Positions 16,228-24,960 of a DNA stretch of 64,000 nt are shown in pieces. This DNA comes from Lentzea nigeriaca (GTDB taxonomy: Bacteria; Actinomycetota; Actinomycetes; Mycobacteriales; Pseudonocardiaceae). Made by a program: the position numbers and the translations under genes. The notes under the pieces were generated by a model, which made no database searches, was not told the origin of the DNA, and saw only the letters and a list, made by a program, of their open reading frames with translations. Every line of letters starts with the position of its first letter. Positions within the stretch are counted from its first letter, which is position 1. The DNA is taken from the NCBI RefSeq assembly GCF_016907955.1, contig NZ_JAFBCX010000005.1, forward strand, positions 186,001 to 250,000, read 5' to 3'.

Positions 16228-18138
16228 TTACGCGGCGCGGACGACGCCCGCGAGGTGGTCGGCGCTGAGCTGGTCGAGACGGACGCACGTGCCCTTCAAC
16301 GCCTCGGCGACCTTCTGCGCCAGGCCGAGGCGGATGTGGCCCTGTTCGCAGTCGACGATCACGACGGCGGTCTGTTCGAGCAGGTTCGCCGCCTTCAGCG
16401 CGTCCTTCGTCGGGTCGCCGCCGAGTCCTGACGACGTGGCCCTGCCGTCGGTGAGGAGGACGACGAGCGGGCGCTTCCGCGGGTCGCGCAGCCGTTCGAT
16501 CTCCAGGATCTTGTGCGCCTTGAGGATGCCGTCCGCGAGCGGAGTCCTGCCGCCGGTGCGCATCTTCTTGAGGCGGGTCGCGGCCGCGTCGACGGAAGTG
16601 GTCGGCGGCAAAGCGACTTCGGCGGTCCGGCCGCGGAACGTGATCACGCCGACCTTGTCCCGGCGCTGGTAGGCGTCGCGCAGGAGCGACACGACCGCGC
16701 CGCTCACCGCCGACATGCGCTGGCGTGCGGCCATCGAGCCCGAGGCGTCGACGACGAACAGGATGAGGTTGGACTCCTTGCCTTCCCTCACCGCCTTGCG
16801 CAGGTCCGCGGCGGTCAGCAGGAGCCCGGGACCACTGCGGCCGCGGGACTGCTGGTGCGGTGCCGCGTTGGTGAGGGTGTCGACGAGGTGCAGGCCGGCT
16901 CCATCCACTTTGGACGACCGGACGATCCGGCCGGTGCGGGCGCGGGCCCTGGAACGCTTGCCGGGCGCGCCTTCGCCGACGCCGGGAACCTCCAGCAGCC
17001 GCGCCTTGAACGCCGGTGCGGGTTCCGGGGCAGGGCGGTCGTTGGGCGCGTTCCCGTTGCCCGCCGGGCCTTCCTGCGGTTCGGGCAGCTCGCCGCCGCC
17101 GGGTCCGTCGTCGTCGGGGCCGTCGGGGCCGTCGGGTTCGTCGGCGTGCTCTGCCGCCTGGCGCATGGCGTCCTCGAGCTGCTGCTCCTCGATGCCGGGC
17201 TCGTCGAACGGGTCGCGGCGGCGCCGGTGCGGCAGGGCGAGCCGGACCGCGGTCTCGACGTCCAGCTCCTCGACCTGGGTCGCACCCCGCCACGCCGCGT
17301 GGGCCGTGGCGGCACGGGCGACGACGAGGTCCGCGCGCATGCCGTCGACCTCGAAAGCCGCGCACACGGCGGCGATCCGGCGCAGCTCACTGTCCGGAAG
17401 GGACACTTGCTTCAGGTTTCCGCGCGCGGTCGTGATCTGCTTCTTGAGGTTGGCGTCCTCTGTCTTCCACTTCGCGGCGAACGCCACGGGGTCGGCCTCG
17501 TAGGCGAGCCGGCGCCGGATCACCTCGGTGCGGACACCGACGTCCCGCGCCGCCTTGACCGCGACCGTGAGCCCGAACCGGTCGAGCAGCTGCGGCCGCA
17601 GCTCACCTTCCTCCGGGTTCATGGTGCCGACCAGCAGGAACTGCGACGGGTGCGACACGGAGACGCCTTCGCGTTCCACGTGCGCCCGCCCCATCGCGGC
17701 GGCGTCCAGCAGCAGGTCGACGAGGTGGTCGTGCAGCAGGTTGACCTCGTCGACGTAGAGCACGCCCCGGTGCGCCGCCGCCAGCAGACCCGGCTGGAAC
17801 GCCCGCACGCCCTCGGTCAGCGCCTTCTCCAGGTCGAGCGACCCGACCAGCCGATCCTCGGTGGCCCCGACGGGCAACTCGACGAGCCGCGCGGGCCTGC
17901 GCTCACTGCCGTCGTGCGGCGCGTCTGGACAGTCGGTGGTGCCGGGAACGCAGCCGAACCGGCAGTGCTTCGAGACGTCCAGCTCGGGGAGGAGTGCGGC
18001 CAGGGCACGCACGATCGTCGACTTCGCGGTCCCCTTCTCGCCGCGGACGAGAACACCGCCGATGCCGGGATGCACGGCGTTCAGCAGCAGGGCCAGGCGG
18101 AGGTCGTCATGTCCGACGACAGCCGAAAAGGGGAACAT
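16228..18138 (-). CDS. Magnesium/cobalt chelatase ATPase with VWA domain (ChlI-ChlD fusion type)
   Basis: 636 residues from ATG 18138. The N-terminal AAA+ ATPase has Walker [17 protein letters not shown] near residue 30 and a Walker [22 protein letters not shown] Pro/Glu/Asp-rich linker covers about residues 320-400. The C-terminal VWA domain carries the MIDAS motif [13 protein letters not shown]. Such BchI/BchD fusions are usually found beside cobO/cobB in actinobacteria and are thought to drive cobalt insertion with CobN; cobN itself is not in this window. First gene after the cobalamin riboswitch. Confidence 0.9.
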   Translation of the reverse strand: MFPFSAVVGHDDLRLALLLNAVHPGIGGVLVRGEKGTAKSTIVRALAALLPELDVSKHCRFGCVPGTTDCPDAPHDGSERRPARLVELPVGATEDRLVGSLDLEKALTEGVRAFQPGLLAAAHRGVLYVDEVNLLHDHLVDLLLDAAAMGRAHVEREGVSVSHPSQFLLVGTMNPEEGELRPQLLDRFGLTVAVKAARDVGVRTEVIRRRLAYEADPVAFAAKWKTEDANLKKQITTARGNLKQVSLPDSELRRIAAVCAAFEVDGMRADLVVARAATAHAAWRGATQVEELDVETAVRLALPHRRRRDPFDEPGIEEQQLEDAMRQAAEHADEPDGPDGPDDDGPGGGELPEPQEGPAGNGNAPNDRPAPEPAPAFKARLLEVPGVGEGAPGKRSRARARTGRIVRSSKVDGAGLHLVDTLTNAAPHQQSRGRSGPGLLLTAADLRKAVREGKESNLILFVVDASGSMAARQRMSAVSGAVVSLLRDAYQRRDKVGVITFRGRTAEVALPPTTSVDAAATRLKKMRTGGRTPLADGILKAHKILEIERLRDPRKRPLVVLLTDGRATSSGLGGDPTKDALKAANLLEQTAVVIVDCEQGHIRLGLAQKVAEALKGTCVRLDQLSADHLAGVVRAA

Positions 18139-18184
18139 GCTCCAGCGAGTCCTTCCTCGGGTGTCCACGCCCGTGTCCGGTCGA

Positions 18185-18330
18185 GTAAGAGGGGGACGAG
18201 TTCCTGACTCCCGGACTCGGTCCGGTCACAGTCGCGGGCACGGCGCCGGATTCACACCGGCTTCCTCGCGCTCCCCTCACAGCCACGGCATCGTCGCATT
18301 TCGCACCTGCCGGTCCAACAGCCAGGTGAG
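18185..18330 (-). promoter_or_regulatory. Cobalamin (AdoCbl) riboswitch
   Basis: On the minus strand the conserved core is easy to read. The B12 box region GCCGGTGTGAATCCGGC (18245-18261) is preceded by GAGGAA and followed by GCCGTGCCCGCGACTGTGA. Then comes GAGTCAGGAAC (18200-18210). The order and spacing match the cobalamin riboswitch class. It ends about 50 bases before the chelatase start, so it should reduce expression of the whole chelatase-cobO-cobB-cobM-cobL-cbiG operon when coenzyme B12 is plentiful. Limits are approximate. Confidence 0.92.
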
Positions 18331-18339
18331 CGATCTCGC

Positions 18340-19302
18340 TCAGAGCAGGCTCTGGAACTCCTCCCAAGCCTCCCGCACCTCGTCCGCCGTCCACTCCAGC
18401 GCGGGCTCCGCCACCGTGATCTCCGTCTTCGCGAGCTGCCCGTCCCGCCAGAACCCGCCCAGGAACTTCCCGCTCACCTCGGTCAGCCGAGCCGGATCAC
18501 CGGGCAGGTGCAACGCGAACTGGTGAGTGTGCGGCTCCGGCAACCCCATCGCCGCGGCCACGACCTTCGCGTGCTCGACATACGCCCCGAGCCGCGGTAA
18601 CACCGTGTCCAGCCCGTGCAGCGCCGACAACGCCGCAGGCCACTGCTGGAACAGCATGCCGCCGTACCGGTGCCGCCACACGCGGGCCTGGTCGACGAAG
18701 TCCTGCGTGCCGGCGAGCGCCGCGCCGGAGATGCCCTCCAGCGACTTGTAGAACGACACGTACACCGAGTCGAAGAGCCCGGCGATCTCCTCCAGCGGCT
18801 TGCCGAGGCCGTGGGTGCTCTCCCACAGCCGGGCGCCGTCCAGGTGCACCACCGCGTCGCGTTCGCGGGCCAGGTCGACAAGCGTTGTCAGCTCGTCCCA
18901 CGTCGGCAGGACGAAGCCGGCCTCGCGGTCCGGCACCTCGACCAGCAGCGTGCCGAACGGCTCCGGGCAGGTGCCCACCTCCGCGTTGCGGACCTTGATC
19001 GGGCGGAGGCAGGACAGGACCGCCAGCGCGTCGTCCTCGTGGTTCAGCGGGTGGGCCAGGGGGTGCATCGCCACGATCGGGTTGTGGGTGCGGTCCGCCC
19101 AGCAGCGCAACGCGATCTGTTGCGCCATGGTTCCCGTCGGCACGAACAGCGCCGCCTCGGTGCCCAGCAGCTGCGCGACCCGTGACTCCAGCGCGGCTAC
19201 CGGGCCGCCCTCGCCGTAGCGGTCGGGGTCGACGTCCGGCACCGGGCCGAGCATCTCCAGCAGCGACTTCTTTCGGACTCCGGAAAGCTGACGGTTCAAC
19301 AC
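18340..19302 (-). CDS. Threonine aldolase-like / beta-eliminating lyase family PLP enzyme
   Basis: 320 residues. Motifs of the low-specificity threonine aldolase fold: ALFVPTGTMAQQIAL, a His-rich substrate block HPLAHPLNHED, LDGARLW, and the PLP lysine in VSFYKSLEGISGAA. The family splits L-threonine to glycine and acetaldehyde, although the specificity is not readable here. The stop lies at 18340, immediately upstream of the riboswitch of the next operon. The first ATG at 19302 is used; TetR ends eight bases before it on the same strand. Confidence 0.88.
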   Translation of the reverse strand: MLNRQLSGVRKKSLLEMLGPVPDVDPDRYGEGGPVAALESRVAQLLGTEAALFVPTGTMAQQIALRCWADRTHNPIVAMHPLAHPLNHEDDALAVLSCLRPIKVRNAEVGTCPEPFGTLLVEVPDREAGFVLPTWDELTTLVDLARERDAVVHLDGARLWESTHGLGKPLEEIAGLFDSVYVSFYKSLEGISGAALAGTQDFVDQARVWRHRYGGMLFQQWPAALSALHGLDTVLPRLGAYVEHAKVVAAAMGLPEPHTHQFALHLPGDPARLTEVSGKFLGGFWRDGQLAKTEITVAEPALEWTADEVREAWEEFQSLL

Positions 19303-19309
19303 CCCGGCA

Positions 19310-19831
19310 TCAAACCCCAGCCGACAGCGTGTCCGCGAGTGAGATAACGCCCGCGCGGATCTCGTCGGCGGTCATGCCCTGGTCGAGCAGGAACGCGATC
19401 TGTTCGCCGCGCAGCACCGCCAGCAGCGCATGGGCGTTGAAGGTCGAGCCGACCACGCGGGCCAGGCGGTCGACGGTGAGCTGGAAGTTGCCCTCGCAGC
19501 TGCGCACCGAGGTCCGTTCCACGGCGATGACCAGCGGCAACGACGCCAGCACGTGGTCGAACAGCTGGCCTGCGAACTCGCCCGCGGTGCGGAACTCCAG
19601 CGAGGCGGCCTGGTGCCACGACGCCGCTGTCGAGTCCACGACGGCCTGGATCAGGCCCGCCTTGTCGCCGAACCTGCGGAACACCGTGCCCTTCCCGACA
19701 CCGGCCGAAGCCGCCACGTCGTCGATCGAGACGGCGTCGATGCCGCGTTCGCGGATCAGGTCGGTGGCGGCCGCCAGGAGCGCGGCTCGGTTGCGGGCGG
19801 CGTCGGCGCGTTCCACGTCTCTCCTTGACAT
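19310..19831 (-). CDS. TetR family transcriptional repressor
   Basis: 173 residues from ATG 19831; a GTG at 19816 with AAGGAG just before it is an alternative. The helix-turn-helix is VSIDDVAASAGVGKGTVFRRFGDK near residues 35-58, and the C-terminal ligand domain is of ordinary length. It is divergent from the quinone oxidoreductase gene, and two near-identical palindromes fill the 64-bp gap, so it very probably represses both genes and responds to a small molecule handled by the oxidoreductase. Confidence 0.88.
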   Translation of the reverse strand: MSRRDVERADAARNRAALLAAATDLIRERGIDAVSIDDVAASAGVGKGTVFRRFGDKAGLIQAVVDSTAASWHQAASLEFRTAGEFAGQLFDHVLASLPLVIAVERTSVRSCEGNFQLTVDRLARVVGSTFNAHALLAVLRGEQIAFLLDQGMTADEIRAGVISLADTLSAGV

Positions 19832-19833
19832 AA

Positions 19834-19877
19834 GCGGACTGATGGTCCGTATAGTAGCAACCGGACCGACGGTCCGC
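19834..19877. promoter_or_regulatory. Pair of TetR operators between the regulator and the oxidoreductase
   Basis: Two palindromes of the form GGACyGAyGGTCC: GGACTGATGGTCC at 19836-19848 and GGACCGACGGTCC at 19863-19875, centres 27 bp apart. A TATAGT -10-like element lies between them at 19850-19855. Their symmetry and position make them the likely binding sites of the TetR protein. Confidence 0.75.
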
Positions 19878-19895
19878 TTATTGGGGAGGAAGACG

Positions 19896-20729
19896 ATGAA
19901 GGCAGTGCGGTTCCACGAGTTCGGCGGGCCCGAGGTGCTCCGGGTCGAGGAGGTGCCGGATCCGGTCGGCGACACGCTCGTCGACGTCACCGCGATCGGG
20001 CTCAACTACGGCGAGACGGTCATCCGGCGCGGCAAGGGGCGCGAGCTCTTCCCCTGGTATCCGGGGCCGAGCCTGCCCGCGGTGCTGGGGTCGGAGGTCG
20101 TCGGCGTCACGGAGGACGGACGCCGGGTCATGGGCGTGCCGCGCGACGGTGCCTACGCGACGAAGGCCGTCATCGAGAACCCGATCGACCTTCCCGACGA
20201 CGTCAGCGACCACGAGGCGCTCGCGCTGCTGTTACAAGGGACCACCGCGGTCGCCGCCACCAAGGCGGTGCGCATCCAGCCCGGTGATCGTGTGCTGGTG
20301 GAGGCTGCGTCCGGCGGCGTCGGAAGCCTGCTCGTGCAGCTCGCGGAACGGGCGGGAGCGACGGTGCTGCAGGCGTCCAGCAAGGGCGGCATCGGCTACG
20401 ACTGGGACGGCCTGGAGCCGGTGGACGTGGTGTTCGAGTCGATCGGCGGTGAGGTCGGGAAGCGCGCGTTCGAGCTGCTCAAGGACGGCGTGGGACGGAT
20501 GGTCGTGTTCGGGTACGCCAGCGGTGAGCCGTTGGGCGTCACGGCGAGCGACATCTTCCGCAAGGGCGTGGCGGTCATGGGTCTGCCGCAGAACACCACG
20601 CCGGAGGAGGTGCTCGGGATGGGCCTGAAGCCGGTGCTCGGTGACGTCTACAAGCTCGACGAGATCGCGGAAGCACACAGTGCACTCGAAGCCCGCACCA
20701 CGAAGGGCAAGCTCATCGCTCGACCATGA
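19896..20729 (+). CDS. Zinc-free alcohol dehydrogenase / quinone oxidoreductase family protein, short form
   Basis: 277 residues; typical members have 310-325. The N-terminal GroES-like domain opens MKAVRFHEFGGPEVLRVEEV. The nucleotide-binding motif is EAASGGVGSLLVQLAERAGA near residue 138. No structural zinc cysteines are present, as in the QOR/MDR branch. The stretch that normally follows the second strand (the AEKAELARSLGADxVIDY region) is missing and replaced by SSKGGIGYDW, which explains the short length. ATG at 19896 has GGGGAGGAAG upstream. Controlled by the divergent TetR; overlaps the P450 gene by 17 bp. Confidence 0.85.
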   Translation: MKAVRFHEFGGPEVLRVEEVPDPVGDTLVDVTAIGLNYGETVIRRGKGRELFPWYPGPSLPAVLGSEVVGVTEDGRRVMGVPRDGAYATKAVIENPIDLPDDVSDHEALALLLQGTTAVAATKAVRIQPGDRVLVEAASGGVGSLLVQLAERAGATVLQASSKGGIGYDWDGLEPVDVVFESIGGEVGKRAFELLKDGVGRMVVFGYASGEPLGVTASDIFRKGVAVMGLPQNTTPEEVLGMGLKPVLGDVYKLDEIAEAHSALEARTTKGKLIARP

Positions 20730-21795
20730 CGGACTTCGGGGCACGGAACGAGAGCAACTGAAGCCACTCCGACGAGCCCACCAGCCGCAGCGAAGGCTCG
20801 TGGGCGGCAACGGTCCGCAGCACCACCGCCGCCTCCAGTCGCGCCAGCCCGGCGCCGAGGCAGAAATGCCGGCCGTAGCCGAAAGCCAGGTGCCGCGGGT
20901 CGCTTTCCTTGCCGCTCAACAACAACACGAGCTCGGCACCGGCAGGCACGCGCACCCCGGACAGCACCACCTCGCGGGCGGTCAACCGTCGCCACGTCAC
21001 GACGGGCGTGTCGGTCCGCAGCACGTCCTCGACGAACGACCCGGCGACGCCGGGCTCGGGCAGCCGCGCCCACAACGCACGGTCCTGCAACGCTCGGCGC
21101 AGCGCCGTGGACAGCAGCTGGGTCGTCGTCTCCTGGCCCGCGATCAGCAGGAAGTAGCAGAGGCCCGCGGAGTCCTCAGCGGACACGCCGGCGTCGGCGA
21201 GCGCGCAGAACAGCTCGCCGTCCCGCGCGTGGTAGCGCTTGACCAGCCACTGGTGGAAGTCGCCGACGTCGTCGACCAGCTCCAGCTGTCGTTCGCGGGA
21301 GATGTCGCCCCAGAAGAACTCCAGAGACCCTGAGCTCCACCGCTTCAACGTCGGGATGTCGACGTTCTCCAGCCCGAGCAGCTCCATCAGCACGATCGCC
21401 GGCAGATCCCACGCCAACGAGCAAACAAGATCATTTTGGCTGAGATCTGAGCCACCCAACCGTTCCAGAACGAGGGCACGGATGCGAGGCTCCGCAGCGG
21501 CGACGCGGGCGGGTGTGAAGAACGACGCGACCAGCCGCCGCAGGCCCGCGTGCGATGCAGATCCGTTGTTCGCGAGCGTCGGCGGCAGGGAGAACCTGGC
21601 CCTCACCAGGGCGCGCAGAGCCGCGGGTGCGACCGGGGTGACGGCGGTCAGTGCGTTGTCGGGCAGATAGGTGACGGGATCTGCCAGCACCGCGCGGACG
21701 TCGTCGTAATCCGAGACCACCCAGCGGCCGTCGCAGAACTGCACCGGCGAGGTGAGTTCGGTACGCGTGAAGGTGAACAGGTCCACGGGCGGCAC
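20713..21795 (-). CDS. Cytochrome P450, short form
   Basis: 360 residues; bacterial P450s are usually near 400. The I-helix AGQETTTQLL, K-helix EDVLR and heme loop FGYGRHFCLGAGLAR with the proximal cysteine are all present. About 15 residues are missing in the meander before the heme loop: LLLSGKESDPRHLAFGYG, without the usual RDPxxFxxPDxF text. The N terminus is also short. Its start lies only 28 bp from the divergent bioF start. P450 BioI makes pimelate precursors for biotin in Bacillus, so a related role is possible, but this is inference from position. Confidence 0.85.
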   Translation of the reverse strand: MPPVDLFTFTRTELTSPVQFCDGRWVVSDYDDVRAVLADPVTYLPDNALTAVTPVAPAALRALVRARFSLPPTLANNGSASHAGLRRLVASFFTPARVAAAEPRIRALVLERLGGSDLSQNDLVCSLAWDLPAIVLMELLGLENVDIPTLKRWSSGSLEFFWGDISRERQLELVDDVGDFHQWLVKRYHARDGELFCALADAGVSAEDSAGLCYFLLIAGQETTTQLLSTALRRALQDRALWARLPEPGVAGSFVEDVLRTDTPVVTWRRLTAREVVLSGVRVPAGAELVLLLSGKESDPRHLAFGYGRHFCLGAGLARLEAAVVLRTVAAHEPSLRLVGSSEWLQLLSFRAPKSVMVER

Positions 21796-21823
21796 GCTAG
21801 TCGGCGGATGGGAGACTCAGGCG

Positions 21824-23020
21824 GTGACCGTGAGCACAACTGAGGCGATGACCAGTGGTGAGTCGACGTTCGACTGGATCGACGTCCGCTCCGAAGCGCG
21901 CGCCAAGGCCGGTCTGACCCGGCGGGTGCGGCCGCGCCAGGCGGACTCGACGGACCTCGACCTCGCCGGCAACGACTACCTGGGCCTCGCCAAGGACAAG
22001 CGCGTCGCGGGTGCCGCGGCCGCCGCCACGCTCAAGTGGGGCGCGGGCTCGACGGGCTCACGCCTGGTCACGGGTTCGACCGAGCTGCACGCCGAGCTGG
22101 AGTACGAGCTCGCGAACTTCTGCGGTGCGCAGTCGGCACTGGTGTTCAGCAGCGGGTACGCGGCGAACCTCGGCGCGGTCACGGCGCTCACCGGGCCCGG
22201 CACGGCGATCGTGGCGGACCAGCACATCCACGCCTCGCTGATCGACGGCACGCGGCTGTCCAAAGCGGACGTCGTCGTCGCGGACCACTGCGACGTCGGC
22301 AAGGTCCGGCACGCGCTCGAAACCCGCGGCAAGCGGCGCGCGATCGTGCTCACCGACTCGGTCTTCAGCGTCGACGGCGACATCGCGCCGCTCAACGAAC
22401 TCCACGAGGCGTGCCGCGCGACCGGCGCCGCGCTCGTGGTCGACGACGCGCACGGCCTCGGCGTGGTCGGTCCCGGCGGCCGGGGTGCGGTCGCCGAAGC
22501 GGGCATCATCAAGGCGCCGGACGTGATCACGACGCTGACGCTGAGCAAGTCGCTCGGCGCGCAGGGCGGTGCGGTGCTCGGCCCGAGCCGGGTGATCAAG
22601 CATCTGATCGACACCGCGCGCACGTTCATCTTCGACACCGGCCTCGCGCCGAGCAGCGCGGCGGCGGCGCTGGCCGCCATCAAGATCCTGCGCGAGGAGC
22701 CGGATCGTCCCGAACGGGCGCTGACCGTGGCGCACGAGCTGAGCAACCGCTTGAAGGAAGCCGGGTTCCAGGTCAGCACGCCCGCGGCAGCCGTCGTGAG
22801 CGTCAGGGCACCTGGCCCGGAGCAGGCGTTCCGGTGGGCCGAGAGCTGCCGCGCCAACGGCGTGGTCGTCGGGTGCTTCCGCCCACCGTCGGTGCCGGAT
22901 CAGATCAGCAGGCTGCGCCTCACCGCGCGTGCCGATCTGACCGAGGCCGACATCGAGCGCGCGGTGCGCGTGATCAGGGAGTGCGCCGCATCCGCAGGTG
23001 TGGAATCCCGTCCTCGATGA
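21824..23020 (+). CDS. bioF: 8-amino-7-oxononanoate synthase (KAPA synthase)
   Basis: 398 residues from a GTG at 21824, which has GGGAG nine bases upstream; GTG 21830 and ATG 21848 are alternatives. It is a PLP enzyme of the alpha-oxoamine synthase family. Visible are DLAGNDYLGLA, GSTGSRLVTGSTELHAELE, VDDAHGLGVVG and the PLP lysine in TLSKSLGAQGGAVLG. It condenses pimeloyl-thioester with alanine in biotin synthesis. No other biotin gene is adjacent apart from the suggestive P450. The 3' end overlaps the convergent elaA by 47 bp. Confidence 0.9.
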   Translation: MTVSTTEAMTSGESTFDWIDVRSEARAKAGLTRRVRPRQADSTDLDLAGNDYLGLAKDKRVAGAAAAATLKWGAGSTGSRLVTGSTELHAELEYELANFCGAQSALVFSSGYAANLGAVTALTGPGTAIVADQHIHASLIDGTRLSKADVVVADHCDVGKVRHALETRGKRRAIVLTDSVFSVDGDIAPLNELHEACRATGAALVVDDAHGLGVVGPGGRGAVAEAGIIKAPDVITTLTLSKSLGAQGGAVLGPSRVIKHLIDTARTFIFDTGLAPSSAAAALAAIKILREEPDRPERALTVAHELSNRLKEAGFQVSTPAAAVVSVRAPGPEQAFRWAESCRANGVVVGCFRPPSVPDQISRLRLTARADLTEADIERAVRVIRECAASAGVESRPR

Positions 23021-23432
23021 ACTCTGCCCCTTCGGCCACGAAGCCGAACGACGCGTAGAAGTCCGCCACGTACGTCTGCGCGTCGAGCACGCACGGCGTG
23101 TTGCCGACGTCGACCAATGCGGCGTGCATGAGCCTGCGGCTGAACCCGCGGCCGCGGGCCATGCGTGCGGTGACGACGCGTCCGATGCGGAACGTGCCGT
23201 CGGGCTCCTCGAGCAGCCGCAGGTACGCGAGCGGGTCGGGCGATCCATCAGCTTCCAGCCAGAAGTGCCGGGTCCCCTGTTCGAGGTCGCGGCCGTCGAC
23301 GTCGCAGTAGATGGAGTTCTGCTCCACCACGAACACGTCCTGACGCAGCCGCAGGATCGCGTAGAGCTGGGCGGGGCTCAGGTCGAGTCCCCACTGTCGC
23401 CGCAGGGTGGCGGGAAACGGTGTGGTTCGCAC
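22974..23432 (-). CDS. elaA: ElaA-type GNAT family acetyltransferase
   Basis: 152 residues, the ElaA length. The family block LYAILRLRQDVFVVEQNSIYCDVDGRD is at residues 20-47, and the acetyl-CoA loop is RIGRVVTARMARGRGFSRRLM. The substrate of ElaA proteins is not known. GTG at 23432 with AAGG seven bases upstream; it starts 13 bp after the stop of the trypsin-like gene and may be co-transcribed with it. Confidence 0.85.
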   Translation of the reverse strand: MRTTPFPATLRRQWGLDLSPAQLYAILRLRQDVFVVEQNSIYCDVDGRDLEQGTRHFWLEADGSPDPLAYLRLLEEPDGTFRIGRVVTARMARGRGFSRRLMHAALVDVGNTPCVLDAQTYVADFYASFGFVAEGAEFIEDGIPHLRMRRTP

Positions 23433-23445
23433 CGGACCTTGGATA

Positions 23446-24180
23446 TCAGAAGCCCAGCATCGATCGGTAGTGAGCGAGACGGGTGTAGACACCAGGTTCA
23501 TCTGCCCGTGCGCAGCCGCGGCCGAACGACACGATGCCCGCGAGCCTGCCGCGCACGACCAGCGGCCCGCCCGAGTCGCCAGTGCACGCGTCACGCCCGC
23601 CGCGGCCGGCGCAGAGCATCGCGCCCGGCCGGTAGTCCGGTTCCATCAGGACGCACTCGGAGTCGGACAAGATCGGCACCGTCACCTTGCGCAGCGTCAT
23701 GGCGGGCGGGCTGGTCTCGGCAGTGCGGCCCCAGCCCAGCACCACGCCCTCGTCGCCGACCTCGCCGAGCGCGACCGTCCGGTACGGCAGCGCCCGGGCC
23801 AGCGTCAGCACCGCCACGTCGTCGCCCTGCGTGACCTCACGGTAGTCGGGGTGTCGCCACACGGCGGCGACGGCGGCCTCGATGCCGCCGCTGGAGTCCC
23901 GCAGGTCAGTGCGGCCGGCGATCACGCGCAGCTGCTCGGCCGGGCGCTGGTTCCTGCCGAGCACACCCTTCAGCGTGGCGCAGTGCGCGGCCGTCATGAC
24001 CTTGTCCGGGGCGACGAGCGCGCCACCGCAGATCAGCTGGCCGTCCGTGGTGGTGATCGCCACAACCCACGGGGTGTCCGCCACCCGCGCGGGTGTCCCC
24101 CCGACGATCGCATCGGCCGTCGACGCACCGCTGACCAGCGCGATCACCGCCGCGATCACAGCGAACCGCTTACCCCTCAC
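23446..24180 (-). CDS. Secreted trypsin-like serine protease (S1 family)
   Basis: 244 residues with signal peptide FAVIAAVIALVSGAS and mature start IVGGTPARV. The triad is His in VMTAAHC, Asp in GDDVAVLTL and Ser in DACTGDSGGPLV. There is almost no propeptide between the signal peptide and IVGG (about two residues). It is one of three intact S1 proteases in the window. Confidence 0.92.
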   Translation of the reverse strand: MRGKRFAVIAAVIALVSGASTADAIVGGTPARVADTPWVVAITTTDGQLICGGALVAPDKVMTAAHCATLKGVLGRNQRPAEQLRVIAGRTDLRDSSGGIEAAVAAVWRHPDYREVTQGDDVAVLTLARALPYRTVALGEVGDEGVVLGWGRTAETSPPAMTLRKVTVPILSDSECVLMEPDYRPGAMLCAGRGGRDACTGDSGGPLVVRGRLAGIVSFGRGCARADEPGVYTRLAHYRSMLGF

Positions 24181-24328
24181 GGACCACTCCTCGTTGCGCC
24201 AGGTGGACGATCGGTCACCAACCGTAGCGATGCTGCTAGGACGGCGTCAAGACCGGATATTCTCGTGTTAGTGTCGCGTCCGGCCGAAGATTTTGCGGCC
24301 AGTGGCACAGATCACGGGGGTATGTACG

Positions 24329-24937
24329 GTGTTGTTCGACTTCGGCCAGGTTCCGGCCTTTCTGGTCGCGTGCGCGGTCGTCATCGTGACCCCCGGCGTT
24401 GACGCGTTCTTGTTGCTGCGCACGTCATTGCGGTCCGGCACCCGCTCCGGGCTGCTCGCGCTGGCGGGCATCCACTCGGCGGCGGCGGTCCAGGTCGCGC
24501 TGGTGATCTCGGGCCTCGGCGTGGTGCTCGCGCAGTACCCGATGGTGCTCACCGCGTTGCGCTGGATCGGTGCCGCCTACCTGCTCCACCTGGCGTTTTC
24601 CATCGCACGCGGGCTGCTGCGGCGCTCAGGCGAGGAGCCGGAGGAGGTCATGAGCGACCGGCCGTTCCGCCAGGGCTTCCTGACCAACATCACGAACCCG
24701 AAGATGATCCTGTTCTCGCTGGCATTCCTGCCGCAGTTCATCGGATCGGGTGAACCGGCACCGCAGCTCACAATGCTCGCCGTGCTCTTCCTCGCGCTCG
24801 CGGCGGTCTGGGAGCTGATGATCGTGCTGGCCGCCTCGCGCGTCGCCGGGCGGCTACGGCGGCCCGGTGTGACGACCGCGCTCGACGCGGTGTGCGCGGC
24901 GGTGTTCCTCACCATGTCGGTCGGGCTGATGGTCTGA
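24329..24937 (+). CDS. LysE/RhtB family amino acid exporter
   Basis: 202 residues and about six hydrophobic segments, as in LysE/RhtB exporters. The family signature VIVTPGVDAFLLLRTSLRSG lies near the first helix, and GFLTNITNPKMILFSLAFLPQF in the middle. It likely exports an amino acid or derivative through the inner membrane. GTG at 24329 has GGGGG eight bases upstream. Divergent from the protease gene across about 150 bp that hold a TATTCT -10-like box. Confidence 0.88.
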   Translation: MLFDFGQVPAFLVACAVVIVTPGVDAFLLLRTSLRSGTRSGLLALAGIHSAAAVQVALVISGLGVVLAQYPMVLTALRWIGAAYLLHLAFSIARGLLRRSGEEPEEVMSDRPFRQGFLTNITNPKMILFSLAFLPQFIGSGEPAPQLTMLAVLFLALAAVWELMIVLAASRVAGRLRRPGVTTALDAVCAAVFLTMSVGLMV

Positions 24938-24960
24938 GCCTCACGGATCCAGCGGGCCAG

